Below, piece by piece: positions 52,028 to 63,302 of a stretch of 64,000 bases of DNA. The notes beneath the pieces were generated by a model that was not told the origin of the DNA, made no database searches, and saw only the letters and a list, made by a program, of their open reading frames with translations. Source of the DNA: Setomelanomma holmii. Lineage: Eukaryota; Ascomycota; Dothideomycetes; Pleosporales; Phaeosphaeriaceae. The stretch lies in the NCBI GenBank assembly GCA_010015745.1, contig ML978163.1, positions 310,001 to 374,000 on the forward strand, in the 5' to 3' direction. Every line of letters starts with the position of its first letter. Positions within the stretch are counted from its first letter, which is position 1. A program made the translations under genes and the position numbers.

Positions 52028-52784
52028 CTTCGTTAGTCGTGGAGGAACTTAAATCGATGCAGCAATAAGGACAATAAAAGCTTGATGCAGCTTCAATTGT
52101 GGACATCAAGGACATATATATGGTCTGCGACATCCCGCGACAACACAAGCAGCGTTGAAGACTGGCATTGGGTCCTCGCACGCAATAGCGGATGCTTGGT
52201 GGCGATGTCCTCAATGGTGCCAATGAAAATCCTAGAAGCTCGTTGGATGGATCTCATGATTGGCCATATACAAAGCTAGGAGGCGTATCCAATGTTGAAG
52301 ATGTTGTGGGAATCCCGAAGTGCAGGGGCGATGATCTCATACGGCTTTCAAAGAAGCCAATCAGAGCGGCTGACAAAGCTCCCTCGGCAAATCTCCCAAC
52401 AAGGTCTAGCGTTACCGGAAGTCCTCCAGGCCGTCACTCAGCCACGATACAACGTCTTCACGCTCGGCTTACCGAAGGCTGACTTCGGATACACTGAGGA
52501 AATATGGACCGCGAGGTAATCTCCCAGCCCTTTGATCACTGTCATAGGCGACCGAACCAATCAGGACCGGCACAGATCCTGACCTGGATTAAACGAACTA
52601 TTCTCGTTGTCTCCTTGCCGAAAGACTCGTTGCTCCTTACCGCGCAGCCTCATGGACACAGTCTTGTTTACCATGCCCATCCGAAGAGGGGAGTAGGGAC
52701 CTTCAAAGAGGACGTATATAAGCGAGATCCGGCAACGCGCTTTCTAATCATACGCCAAAGATTTCTCCTTCGCAGTAACTGACC
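52028..52784 (+). promoter_or_regulatory. Promoter region with TATA box of the S10 carboxypeptidase
   Basis: A TATATAAG box at 52715-52722 lies 63 bases before the ATG at 52785, a good core-promoter distance. The rest of the stretch serves the divergent hydrolase gene as well. Small open frames at 52192-52782 are not supported. Confidence 0.55.
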
Positions 52785-54862
52785 ATGATGCTCAGTTCTG
52801 GTTCCATCATGCGCATTCTATTTGCTTTTCAAGTGTCCCTCATCTCCAAAGCCGTCGGGAATCTTACTTTATCAGGTATCCCCACGGAGCCCAAAGATAT
52901 ACGGACAATTGAATCGAAAGTAGCGCCCGGAGCGAGCATATCCTTCAAAGAAGTAAGCGAGATGATCACTTACAACTTCAAATGAGACCGTGTGCTATAG
53001 GAAAACTACTCACATCATGTAGACATATATCTGCGAAACAACGCTTGGAGTCCGATCCTTCAGTGGCTACGTCCACATACCCAGCTCCTTGATCGACGGA
53101 TATGGTGGACAAGTCTCGTACAATGCGAGCATGTTCTTCTGGTTCTTCGAGTCGCGTAGAGACCCTAAGAACGCGCCCCTCTCGCTGTACCTTGGAGGTG
53201 GGCCGGGTTCAACATCCCTCACCGGCGTAGTATCAGAAAATGGACCGTGCTTCATCAACCCTGATTCGAACAGCACAACACACAACCCCTGGTCGTGGAA
53301 CAACAATGTCAACATGCTGTATATAGAACAGCCAGTGCAAACCGGCTTCTCCTATGACGAGCTCGTGCCGAGCATACTGGATCTTCTCACCGGAGCTGTT
53401 ACTCCAGTCAAAGGGTCTGCGACATCCAACGCAACGGCAGTGACTGGCATTCTTCCAAGCCAGAACCCTGGTAGTGCGCCAAATACCACCATGAATGCAG
53501 CTAGGATGATCTGGCAATTCACACAGATTTGGCTACAAGAATTTCCCGAGTTTGCGACTTCGGATGACCGTGTTAGCATTTGGGCCAACTCGGTGAGCGC
53601 CACCCTTAGCTTCATTGTCACGTCTACTAACGTCCATTAGTATGGCGGTCACTGGGGTCCAGGTACGATGGCGTACTTCCAGTCGCACAACGACAAAATA
53701 GGAAATGACACCCTCAACGGCATTGTCAAGGCTAAGCGACTTCACCTCGACACGCTCGGTTTGACGAATGGTTGCGTTGACTCTAACATTGAGGCTCCGT
53801 TTTACCTTGAGTATGCAGTCAACAATACATACGGTCTACAGACTATTCCCGACGAGGTATACCGCGAAGCGTATCAGAACTTGACCAAGGAGGGTGGCTG
53901 TTATGATCTTCTGGATCAATGCCGTACCCTGACTGCTTACGATCCCGACTCCATCGGCAACAACGACACCATCAATGCCGCATGTGCACTAGCAACGGAA
54001 TATTGCTACAACTATGTGCAAGGAGCGTACACAAGCGCGTCTGGTGTAAGTGTCGTTAAGAGTCGATCCAACCACATTGCGCTAACGAAGCTAGCGGAGC
54101 GCCTTCGATATATCGCTGAAGACACCTTCCGTATTCCCTCATGATTACATCATCGGATTCATGAACCAATATTGGGTGCAGAAAGAGCTTGGTGTACCAC
54201 TCAACTTCAGTATAAGCTCCAATGCTATCGTGGACGAGTTTTTCGCCATGACGGGCGACCCGTTCAGAGTTACGATCGAAACCATCAACTATGTTGCTTC
54301 AAGCGGCATCAAAGTAGCGCTAGTCTTCGGAGATCGAGATTATAGGTGCAACTGTAAGTACTATTGTAATCTGGTTGTTGTTGCCGCACTGACACCCCAG
54401 ACAGGGCTGGGTGGTGAAGCAATAAGCCTCGCCATGTCTTATCCTTTAGCTCCTGCTTTCCGCTCCGCTGGATACAAGCACATTACCACCAATTCCAGCT
54501 ACAGTGGTGGAGTCGTACGCCAGCACGACAAGGTGTCCTTCTCACGCGTCTTCGAGGCAGGCCATGCCGTAGGCGCGTATCAGCCCGAGACCGTTTCCAA
54601 GATCTTCGACCGCGTTATGCTCAACAAAGATGTGGCTACCGGAAAGGTCAACACCGTTGGCAACTCGTCCTACAGCACGACTGGTCCACAAAGTAGCTTC
54701 GATAGCAAGAATGAGCTGGCACCGAGCCCGAAGAATCAGTGCTATCTTTGGGATGCACCCATTTCGTGTACCGAAGAAGAGTTGCTTGCTTCGGCGAACG
54801 GTACCGCGGTTGTGAAGGATTACGTCTTGGTTTCCTACCAAGTCCAAGCATCAAGACCGTAA
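52785..54862 (+). CDS. Secreted serine carboxypeptidase (peptidase family S10)
   Basis: Five exons: 52785-52952, 53023-53592, 53641-54045, 54095-54353 and 54405-54862. All junctions keep frame and give 619 residues. The N-terminus is a signal peptide (IMRILFAFQVSLISKAVG). S10 landmarks: SLYLGGGPGSTSL (oxyanion), NPWSWNNNVNMLYIEQPVQT, GFSYDE, the nucleophile in WANSYGGHWGP, the acid in VFGDRDYRCNW and the His in VFEAGHAVGAYQPE. The usual GESYGG is ANSYGG here, changing the residue before the Ser. Many N-glycosylation sites agree with secretion. A Ser/Thr-rich C-terminus without a clear GPI site follows. Role: release of C-terminal amino acids from extracellular peptides. Confidence 0.92.
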
Positions 54863-55039
54863 TATGACGCGGCATTGTTGCTAATTCCTTAGACCTGTCG
54901 TTCTGATATTGTATTCTCACTACCAAACTGATTTTCTAGAGAGCGCCTAATGAGATCCCGTTCGCAACCCCAAATCATGTTCTCAGGGTTGCGCGTGTTG
55001 GCTGACGGATGGTATATGGCTATGCGTAAGAGTCTCCGT

Positions 55040-55959
55040 TCACTGGCCATCGAGCCGCTCCGGCGCATTCGTCTCCAGCTCATGTTGATGTATCGGAGCC
55101 TCCAGCTCGTGCGGACGGTCATGGCTATGAAGCTCTGGCTTGTGCGAGATATCCGTAGCAAAAGGGATCACCACTTCTTTCTCGTCGTCTCTTGATCTAG
55201 GTGAGCCAACGAGGGCTTTAGCACCTTTCCTCGCTCTCCTTCGCCTTCGGAAGCAAAACAGCGCGAACAGAATGATGACAATCCCAACGATACCTCCTAT
55301 GACACATCCTGCAATCACACCGACGGATGCGTCGCCTTCAACAGCAATGTTGGCTGGTTGGGATGTTTCTGCAGGCGCAGTCGAACGGGTGCCAGAGGAC
55401 GCAGACCTCAAGGAGGATATCGCCACCGCCAAGGTTGACGCTGCGCGTAAAGACGAAGACGAGATGTCAGCAACGCCTAGGAGCCTCGTAGCATTTCGGC
55501 CACAATTTGCATCGCGAGCTTGTTGGCATGCGGACTGCTCGGAGACATCACTCCCGGATGCACTGATGCACTGATCGTACCAGGTAAAGCACATTTGCGA
55601 AGGTAGGGTGTCGTTGAACTGCCGGAGATTTTCCTCTACCAGTTTAAGACCCGATGAACAAGTACAACCCCAATCCATCGTTGTCTGTAACACATTTAAT
55701 GTGCGCCCATTTTGGTGAATATGAAGGAAACAGCACTTACGGATTGGCACGTGTTGACTGTCGTCCTGTCTGTCCCACCACAGAGTTTTGCGCACGTGCT
55801 GATCTGACCCAGACACCACGCCTGCCTGGTGCTTTGGGAAACAGACGACAGGGAGACAGAACAACATGGTATAGGCGTTGAAGTCAACTGCGAGGTCTGC
55901 GCATTGAGCAGTTTGGCGCATACGAGGAATGTGTAAACTAGAAACGCGAAAAATGCCAT
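55040..55959 (-). CDS. DUF7707-type cysteine-rich cell-surface protein with one membrane segment
   Basis: Exons 55959-55741 and 55684-55040, phase 0, 287 residues from the ATG at 55959. Signal peptide: MAFFAFLVYTFLVCAKLLNA. The Cys-rich ectodomain (about 25-140) has the DUF7707-like order TRQAWCLGQISTCAKLCGG, NTCQS, MDWGCTCSSG, MCFTWYDQCISAS, ACQQARDANCG. A Ser/Ala-rich stalk (SSSSLRAASTLAVAISSLRS) leads to a membrane segment (IAGCVIGGIVGIVIILFALF) and a basic stop-transfer RRRRRARK. The cytosolic tail is His/Glu-rich. Small proteins like this are common on fungal surfaces; no function is known. An intronless reading of exon 2 alone gives a false 396-codon frame reaching 56230. Confidence 0.85.
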
Positions 55960-57639
55960 GATGAAGTGGGTGTAGAATCGCAATCGAATGTGGCAGCTGC
56001 ATGCAAATACAGTCGTAGTCGAAAAGCGACGCCAACTTTGCAGTTTGACAGTCCCCAACTGCCAAGCGGAAGCAAGGCTGTGCCATCATCTGGTATACAC
56101 TTAGATGGTGCTTGTTGATTTTAGTGGTATTTGAACGGGGCTGAGGGCTGCAGATGTGATACATGAGGGCTGCATCTGCGCCACGATGCGAGAAGCTTGA
56201 TTGGTTGATTGCGCTTTTCCTGTTACACAACCAGGGGTTGAACCTTGAACTAAACGGCGAAGTGGCGCGCCTGATTGTGCCTTAGGTTTATTTGATGTCG
56301 ATCCCGAATCCGCAATCTTCTGCTTCGCGAAACTGATTAGTATGAACATAATGTTGCTCTGGACGACCTCGGTGTATTTTACTGGCGCTGTCGCCCGTTA
56401 GTCCTACCCGAATACGCTCTGCTAGCATGAATGAGAGTCCGATCTAACCTCGTGGAAAGATCAAATCTAGCCTGCCGTTTATGAACGATTACCTAAACGT
56501 TGAAGCGTCGCATTCGCAAGTGGGCCGCCTGGTAAGACGATCAAGCTTGCTGGCTTTGATGGAAGGTATGCGTGACCAGATTTGGTTGGAGTTATGCGTG
56601 GAGCAGTTGTTGAAAAGGTTAAAACCATGAATACGCTGGCTGAAGGAGCGCTCGTCGAACCAAGCATTGGTGATCACGTCTATAAAAAGAGGAAGCCAAG
56701 ATGTCTGTGGTACATCACGAATATTGTTGGGGGCGCACTAGCTGAATATTAGCTTTGGAATTGCATCACTCCGATCAGCCCAAGCCTTGCCATGATGTCC
56801 GGATCGTGCTGCATTTTGTGAAATTACGATCTCTCCAGGCTACGTGAGGGTGTGGAGAAGTGGGGCGGGCTAGCTTCACTGAGAGACGGACCCACGGCTT
56901 CCTTGCGAGTCTCCGTCGACGCATTGTCGCAACTCAACAACACCACCGCTACATCTCTTCTAACCTTCGCCTCCATCAATTCTTGCTGTCGATCGTCACT
57001 AGCTATCTCGCAGACTCACTTTGAACCTCGAGTCAGGCGTCGGGCCGAGTCAGAACTCACGTCGTGGGTCTCAAGTGACCGTGAACGACGCGTCCACTCT
57101 TGCTCTCCTCAACTCTTTGGGGCAGGTTCAAAGTCGCCCTGGCCTCAGAAGGTGCTTCCGATGACTCTCCGAGTTTACGACTCAATTCAGCTACGTGATG
57201 GCTGCAATGAAGAATTTCGGAGTAGAGTTCCATGGTCGTTTTCGTCCATGCGATTTGTACGTACATGGACTGCGAGGTCGTTCGATACGTCAAGGCGGTA
57301 GCCATAAGCCCTTGCTTATGTGCTATGGTTTGCGGCGACTTCATGAAGCCCAATTGGATGGGAGTGTAACACATCGAGGGCTTGCCATCACGGCTAAGGT
57401 CGAGTACCAATCTAGCCCAGGGCCACGAGATGTCTAAGGTTGAGGAAAATCTCTCTGAGTCAAAAGGCAAGTTCGCAAAGAGATAGTCTTGAAGTAGGTC
57501 AGTATTCCATGGCAGCGTTATTCACTCAGCCTCGCTCGCATCACCATCTATAATCTGGTAGAGACTCCCAACTTTAGAAGTCTAAGGAACGTCTACCTTT
57601 TACCCAATATGGTATTTTCACGGTATTTGTCTTCCGCCA
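55960..57639. other. Intergenic, possible relic sequence
   Basis: Overlapping open frames (56852-57301 plus; 57057-57470 minus, 137 codons) show no family motif. A GGTTCAACC motif near 56230 on the minus strand resembles a tRNA T-loop, but no matching acceptor stem exists. No gene is called. Confidence 0.4.
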
Positions 57640-59415
57640 CAGCAGCAACGATATTGTCCTTCTTGCGACAACTTTCACGGCAGCGGGTCGTCCAGCCTCG
57701 TCCTCAGACCCAATCTCCCTCACTATTTCGAATGTCTCGATCGCGTCGCAAGACAGCTCAACATATGGAATTCGAGTCAATTCTGGAGGCAAAACCTCTG
57801 CTTGAAGCCCTCCACGGTGGTAGACAACACGCTTCTAGTATCCACCAACATCTGTAATGGAGGACAAAATCTGACCGCAGCTCAACGCCGCTCCTACCAC
57901 GGAGGTGTCTTTGATTTGAGAACTACGGGCGCATCCTTCAACAATGTGTCTTTCACATCTGCGAACTTACCTACGGACCTTGGCTGGAACGACTTCAACC
58001 CAACTTACTCTATGGCAGGACAAACTCAAGTCGATCTCGTGGCCAACGTCGAGGTTCCAAACATGACGGTATTGGTGATAACCAAGGGCATGAACTTCAC
58101 AGCCGGACGCTTGGGCCTCGGAAGACAGTCCTCTCTGCTCCATGGACTGAAGGATGCCAACATAATTCCATCGCTCGGCTTCGGCTTGAATGCCGGCAGT
58201 CAATCATTTCGAAATCCCAGAGACGGCAGCTTCGTCCTCAGTGGCTTTGATAGCGCGAGCCTCACTGGTCCATTCCATGAGTATCCCATGAACTATTCAG
58301 ACACTCTCGCTCAGCGTCACTGCCCGCTCCAAGTTCAGATCAAAGGTCTTCAGCTTAGGTTGAAGGGACAAAAGTCTGTACAGTTGGCGATGCCGATAGG
58401 CACGCGGCATGTATCGAGCCGTACGTCGACCATCTCCACTTCTGCACACCCTCCAGTGACTGACAGTTGAATAGCTACAACAACGTGTTCCGTATCTCAG
58501 CTGAGTTGACGGTACCTGGTATCATGACCAAATTGACCTCGTACACAAATCGGGCCTCGCGAGGTTTGCGGATATGACTAGGTGGTCACTTGTAACTGAT
58601 TACAACTCGAGTCTCTTTTTTCCCGAGCCCGGCCTTCTGTATCCCTCCACTACAGGATTCAATGTAAGTTTAGAGTTTGTCCTTGACGATGGGTTTACAA
58701 TCGAGGTCCCGAACTCCGAGCCATAACATCCTCTGCGCGGTTTCGACAGTAATGGGGGAAGTACGTCCTTCAGCTAAACGTCACGGAAGTATATGTATAC
58801 AATGAGCCTCTGGGAGCTTGGGTGTTGGTAAAAGTATTTCTTTCGCAGGCAAGTCGCTACGAGAATGTTTATCCGCATGAATATGATGCGGATCTGATTC
58901 ACCGATATCAGGTGTATCTCACCGTGGATTACGAAGCTCCAGCCATCAAACTCGCCGAAGTCAAACAAAATGCCGTCACTCCTTCCCCTGTTCGGTATTT
59001 CTCCGCCAATGGCAAATGCAGTAGCTCTAAGCTGTCTGGAGGCTCCATCGCAGCGATCGTGCTTGGCGGTATAGTAGTTCTCGCCTTAGTAGTTGGTGCT
59101 GGACACTACGCATAGCGAAGAAGGCACAAAAAGCAAGAAGACCGAATTGAGAAGGCGGAGCAGCATGGTTCTTCGCCGTCGGTGCCATCTACTACAGTCG
59201 CCGAAGGCAGTCCAGATGAGGATGCGCCGTTGAGCCCGGAGCTGTCTGTAGAGCGAAGGACCTTCGAGCTGTGGTCTCCTAACGTCGGATATCCTGATGC
59301 ATCGTCTCGCGCACCGTACGCGATCCCTCAGCGAACGAACTCCGAGCCTTATACCGCCGCGCGACCGTCCGTCTCGTCGAATACTGGGTCTTCTACGTAT
59401 GCGACTAATCCTTGA
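57640..59415 (+). pseudogene. Membrane-anchored aspartic protease-like pseudogene
   Basis: The scattered frames read as one pepsin-like surface protein. They start SDPISLTISNVSIASQDSST, shift frame, then KPSTVVDNTLLVSTNICNGG, SYHGGVFDLRTTG, LGLGRQSSLLHGLKDANIIP, SFRNPRDGSFVLSGFD. A frameshift near 58405 precedes CIEPYNNVFRI; then SLVTDYNSSLFFPEPGLLYP, a TAA at 58734, LRGFD, NVTEVYVYNEPLGAWVLVKV, FLSQ and VYLTVDYEAPAIKLAE. A membrane segment (GGSIAAIVLGGIVVLALVVG) and a TAG at 59113 precede a cytosolic tail ending SSNTGSSTYATNP. The first catalytic Asp-Thr-Gly site is not seen, as in some fungal relatives. A likely GC-AG intron lies at 58849-58911. Confidence 0.7.
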
Positions 59416-59719
59416 AATCAATGAGACAGTCTAACATAACACCCTGAGAAGTACACGCGTGTTTCCTTACTGACCAGTTCATAATCGCGTCAATTACAAT
59501 TATTACTTTGGTTCGTCCCGTATTTCGATCGAGATGTGGCCCTGTCTCATCACGAGCGTCGTCTCAGCTGCCGGAGTCTGCTTTGCCTATGTCACTCAGC
59601 TCGCTATCATACATGGAGTGCAATTGAGATGTCATCAATTCTCTGCACATGGAACAGATTAGGCAATGCACTTGCCTCTACAAGCTGTTAGTGCGTCGGT
59701 ATCGAAGATGAGCATGCCA

Positions 59720-60095
59720 AGACGATACCTCATCACCGGACAAAGGATTCACTCGTGGAATCCATAATGGCGGGAATCTGCCATCTGTGCCGGCTAGTTC
59801 TATACCACCTCAAGCTTCATTTGATCTGTCCTCCGAACAGAAATTATTCGCTGCAGCCATGTTACAAAATCCATAGAGTACGGCATGGGACGTGCCCTAC
59901 ACGTTCTGGGCGCAGGAAGAAGCTGATACGCCGACTCCATTTACGCTCGTGGCAGCAGACTTTACCGGATCTGACTTCAGCTTCAACACATCCTCCCAAG
60001 ATCGAATTGTGATTCGCTCCTATCTACGCGGACTACCCGAGAAATTGGGACTTGAATCATTGTGCGCAAATATGACAGCCCTACTAACGGCATAG
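59720..60095 (+). pseudogene. Unknown decayed coding fragment
   Basis: One frame reads GNLPSVPASSIPPQASFDLS, SEQKLFAAAMLQNP, then TAG at 59875, then STAWDVPYTFWAQEEADTPT, PFTLVAADFTGSDFSFNTSS, QDRIVIRSYLRGLPEKLGLE, and a stop after MTALLTA. The stop sits where CAG (Gln) would suit. Neither start nor a complete domain is visible, and I do not recognise the family. It abuts the HET pseudogene but is in a different frame and need not belong to it. Confidence 0.4.
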
Positions 60096-60117
60096 TCGCA
60101 ACATTGCAATTCGATAG

Positions 60118-62188
60118 CGAGGCATTGTCGCAGGACCAGCTGAGTGCGGTGAAACCGAGTTCTGGACATTCGATGACACTGGTAGGCAAAGGCAATACAC
60201 GAACCAATATGGCACTGATGATTATTCTCTAGCATTTGGCGGCACAGCGGATGTAGCTCGACCGAACGACAAAATGTGCACCCCAGCACGTCGAGACCTT
60301 GTAAAATCATGGCTCAGAAATTGTGATAATGTCCAAGATGCCTGCACGAAAACACCTCGAGGATTCTTGCCCACGCGACTGCTTCATGTTGGAGCTATCG
60401 ATGGGTAGCAAAGAATGCGAGTCGTGATGTCTGAGGAACTTGATCCGAACACTCGCTATGTATCTCTGAGCCATTGTTGAGGCGGAAATGTCCTTTTTCG
60501 ATTCACAACGAGTACCAGAGACATGATGCAGCGAGGCTTTGATCTCACCAGGCTTCACCAACCTTCCAAGACGCTATAGATGTAGCGAGGTGAGCTGATA
60601 GTATGTTTTCATGCCTGCGGCCGGCGTAAAGGTCGTGACACGGCTGACACGCATGCATACAGTGAACTACATATGGATCGACTCATGCTGCATATTGCGA
60701 TATTCTGAATTCGATGTAAACGAAGAATACAAGGTCGATTGGGAGAAAGAAGCCAAAATGATGGAACACGTTTACAAGAATACCCACTTCAACATGTCAG
60801 CCGATCATTCCGAGAATAGTCACGGCAGATTGTTCAAAAATCGGCTGGCATACAAGTTCAGCCAGTGTTCACTTACTATTCCGATAGTGGGGAACGTTCA
60901 CATTCTTCCACAGTCCGACTTCAGAAGCCCTGTCACACAGTCACCGATTTCGGAAAGGGCGTGGGTCACTCGAGAGCAATACCTTTCCCTACGAGTCCTG
61001 CACTTCACATCGGACCAGATGTTTTGGGAGTGTGGTAACTTATATGCCTGCGAGACATTTCCGAGAAGCATGCCCGATATCTACGGACACGCCTTTCAGC
61101 CGTACAGAGCCTTAGAAGATAGCGCAGGTACAAATGATTCAGCTGTTCTAGATCATCGAAGAATATGGGGCAGGATGTGCGAGGACTACTCCGCTGCAAA
61201 ATTGACATACCCATCTGACCAACCCATCGCCTTTTCGGGAATGGCAAAAGACTTTCGTTCGCGACGCCCCGACGACAAATACTTAGCGGGGATGTGGGAG
61301 GAGGATCTTGTATATAGCCTAATTTGGTCTGTCAGGGCTTTAGACGGTTGCCCATTTCAGCCAAATGGATCAAGAGACGAAGATGCCGACCCCTTTATCA
61401 CTGCATCACTGCCCCCTCAATATCGAGCTCCGTCCTGGTCATGGCTCTCGAAAGACTGCAGTATATTTTGGTCCAAGATTCGGCTTGATTCTCAGCCACT
61501 TCTAGAGATCTCGAGTGCTAGCGTTGATCTTGTCGACGAAAACGACCCCACTAGAGACATGTGGGGTAGTTCAATCACTGTCCGCGGATCTCTACGCGCT
61601 GCAAGTTGGCATAGATATGGGGATACGGACACAGACATGATCGTCCTCGGTGGAAAGTCTGGCCAATACCTTCAAGATGCTCTGTCAGATACCACAGCAC
61701 CAAGTACTGATATGTTCATGATGCAAAGGGACGTGGGAGATGAGTTTCCAACTAAGAACATCTTCTTGCTTCCTGTCAGGCAGAGCAGTCACGCTTGGGC
61801 AGTAATGCGTGGCCTGGGAGTGATCGATGGCCTCAAACTGGGGCGCAAGGGCGGAGAAGATCAATACGAACGGCTTGGCTATTTCGAGGCGACTGGCAAA
61901 AGCTTTTGTAGGGCCTTGGCATGGCAGCTTGAGATGATTTGCGTAAGAGCTGGAATATCCTTGGCATGGAGTCGATATCGAATCGGGCGAGTCTACGTAC
62001 GGCCCGTCTGCGCAGAAAGGATACTACAATGGACTTGGAGCCAGCAAGTTTACAATCATTTGAACGGGGACAAATTAGAGAGTCGGTATCCCAAGCTTAG
62101 CACACAGCGCGACCATCCCCGGCCTCCCTCTCAGCAAGTGTTCATTAGCAGTAACTATAACGAGTTCAACTTGTCAGCCAAACAATGA
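60118..62188 (+). pseudogene. HET-domain (heterokaryon incompatibility) gene, 5' part disrupted
   Basis: The HET N-terminus is readable: MCTPARRDLVKSWLRNCDNV, GFLPTRLLHVGAIDG, a TAG at 60406, then RVVMSEELDPNTRYVSLSHC, and a TGA at 60478 where the hallmark SHCWGG has Trp. The frame shifts near 60560 (SPTFQDAIDVAR), then continues as NYIWIDSCCI. From the ATG at 60611 the remaining 525 codons are open to the TGA at 62186: EKEAKMMEHVYKNTHFNMSA, a RAWVTREQYLSLRVLHF block and a PSWSWLSKDC block, typical of the HET C-terminal half. HET proteins trigger cell death after fusion of unlike hyphae. The truncated ORF would lack most of the HET domain. Confidence 0.85.
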
Positions 62189-62820
62189 TTGCACCGTGGA
62201 AGGTAGTTAACACAACGAGCAACCCGGTCCCAACGCTGAATGCGAGTTCAATATCACCCAGGACAATATCGATCGCCACCCCAACCACACTCGCCAATAC
62301 GAGTGGGAACAGCAACCAGACTGATGCTGCAAGCCCGTCCAACTCATCGAACATGCACCACATCTGCTTCTTTCCATCAATTTGGTTTTTGTGGCCTGCG
62401 AGGAGGTATGTTTGAATGTCTCGTGTGCCGGACATAGCAACCGTTGGCTCGCGGAAGAGCTTGGTGAAGAAGTCATCCTTCAATGGTCGTGCGACACGAA
62501 GCGCCGCAAGGACTTGGGCTTCGGTATCGTGCAGCTGCCCGTCTCGTCAGTAAGTATTAGTCAATTCAGACAGAAGATTGACTCACCCCACAAGCAGCAG
62601 CCGTCCCAAAGGCAAATCGACAAATCGTGAGTATGCGGTATACTTTGACAAAAACTTCGAATTTTCCAAACATTTCTTCTCTCAATATATTTCGGAGACG
62701 CTCGAGAAATGCTTGATCATCTTCCTGCGCGTAGATCTCAAGTCGAAGCACGCAGTACCTGCGACTGTCATCAGGCATGAGGATGGTAAATATGCTGGAC
62801 GGTGCATGTGCGGAAGCCAT
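62166..62820 (-). CDS. Small membrane protein of unknown function
   Basis: Exons 62820-62587 and 62534-62166, phase 0, 200 residues from the ATG at 62820. The first half is soluble and charged (DDQAFLERLRNILREEMFGK) with one hydrophobic stretch (YRILTICRFAFGTAAACG). The second half has LHDTEAQVLAALRVARPLKD, then two or three membrane segments (AASVWLLFPLVLASVVGVAI, DIELAFSVGTGLLVVLTTFH, GAIIVWLTS at the end). No family recognised. Its stop codon lies inside the HET pseudogene: the two coding ends overlap by 23 bases on opposite strands. Confidence 0.6.
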
Positions 62821-63302
62821 TCGGAAGGAGACACGACTGATAGACGAGCCAGTGAATTGTATATGTCCACGCAGCGCCGGTATAAAAGTTAGGAGCCATG
62901 ATAGTCTGGCGGATGTTCGTATTTATTGCAGTTCCTCAGCTTCATCCACGGACACTACTAGTAGTGTAGTGGAGTGGAGACCAGTCTTGTGCGAAGAGCA
63001 CTATTTGTCTGTTTGGTTCACAGGGAGGGCTGAGACAATTACAATGTATTCGAAAAGAGGGCGCACAACTTTTGACATGTTCTTGGAACCATATTCGAGT
63101 TCGATACCCATTTTTTGCAATTTCCCGATGCGGCGTATTGACATGGGCAAGTTCTGGAGATCAGGCTGAAACACACAATTTGTGTGTTCGCGAACTTTGT
63201 GCATGATGGTGGCGCTCAGCTTCTGCGAGCAAAAACCACGCGCTCCACGACACTCAAACAGTGCGATCTCATGTCAACGAGGAACAAAGAGTACGTGATA
63301 CA
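62821..63302. other. Promoter side of two divergent genes
   Basis: Between the small membrane protein and the edge ORF. A plus-strand frame is open from 63207 in line with the edge ORF but has no ATG until 63303. No other gene is supported. Confidence 0.4.

Noticed and set aside
55985..56230. Minus-strand 396-codon frame 55040-56230 as one unspliced protein
   Set aside because: The spliced model with a signal peptide and a GTAAGT donor at 55740 gives the expected Cys-rich order; the upstream part of the long frame has no protein-like pattern.
56221..56300. tRNA-like T-arm (GGTTCAACC) on the minus strand
   Set aside because: The T-stem has a mismatch and no matching acceptor or anticodon arm is found at the right distance.
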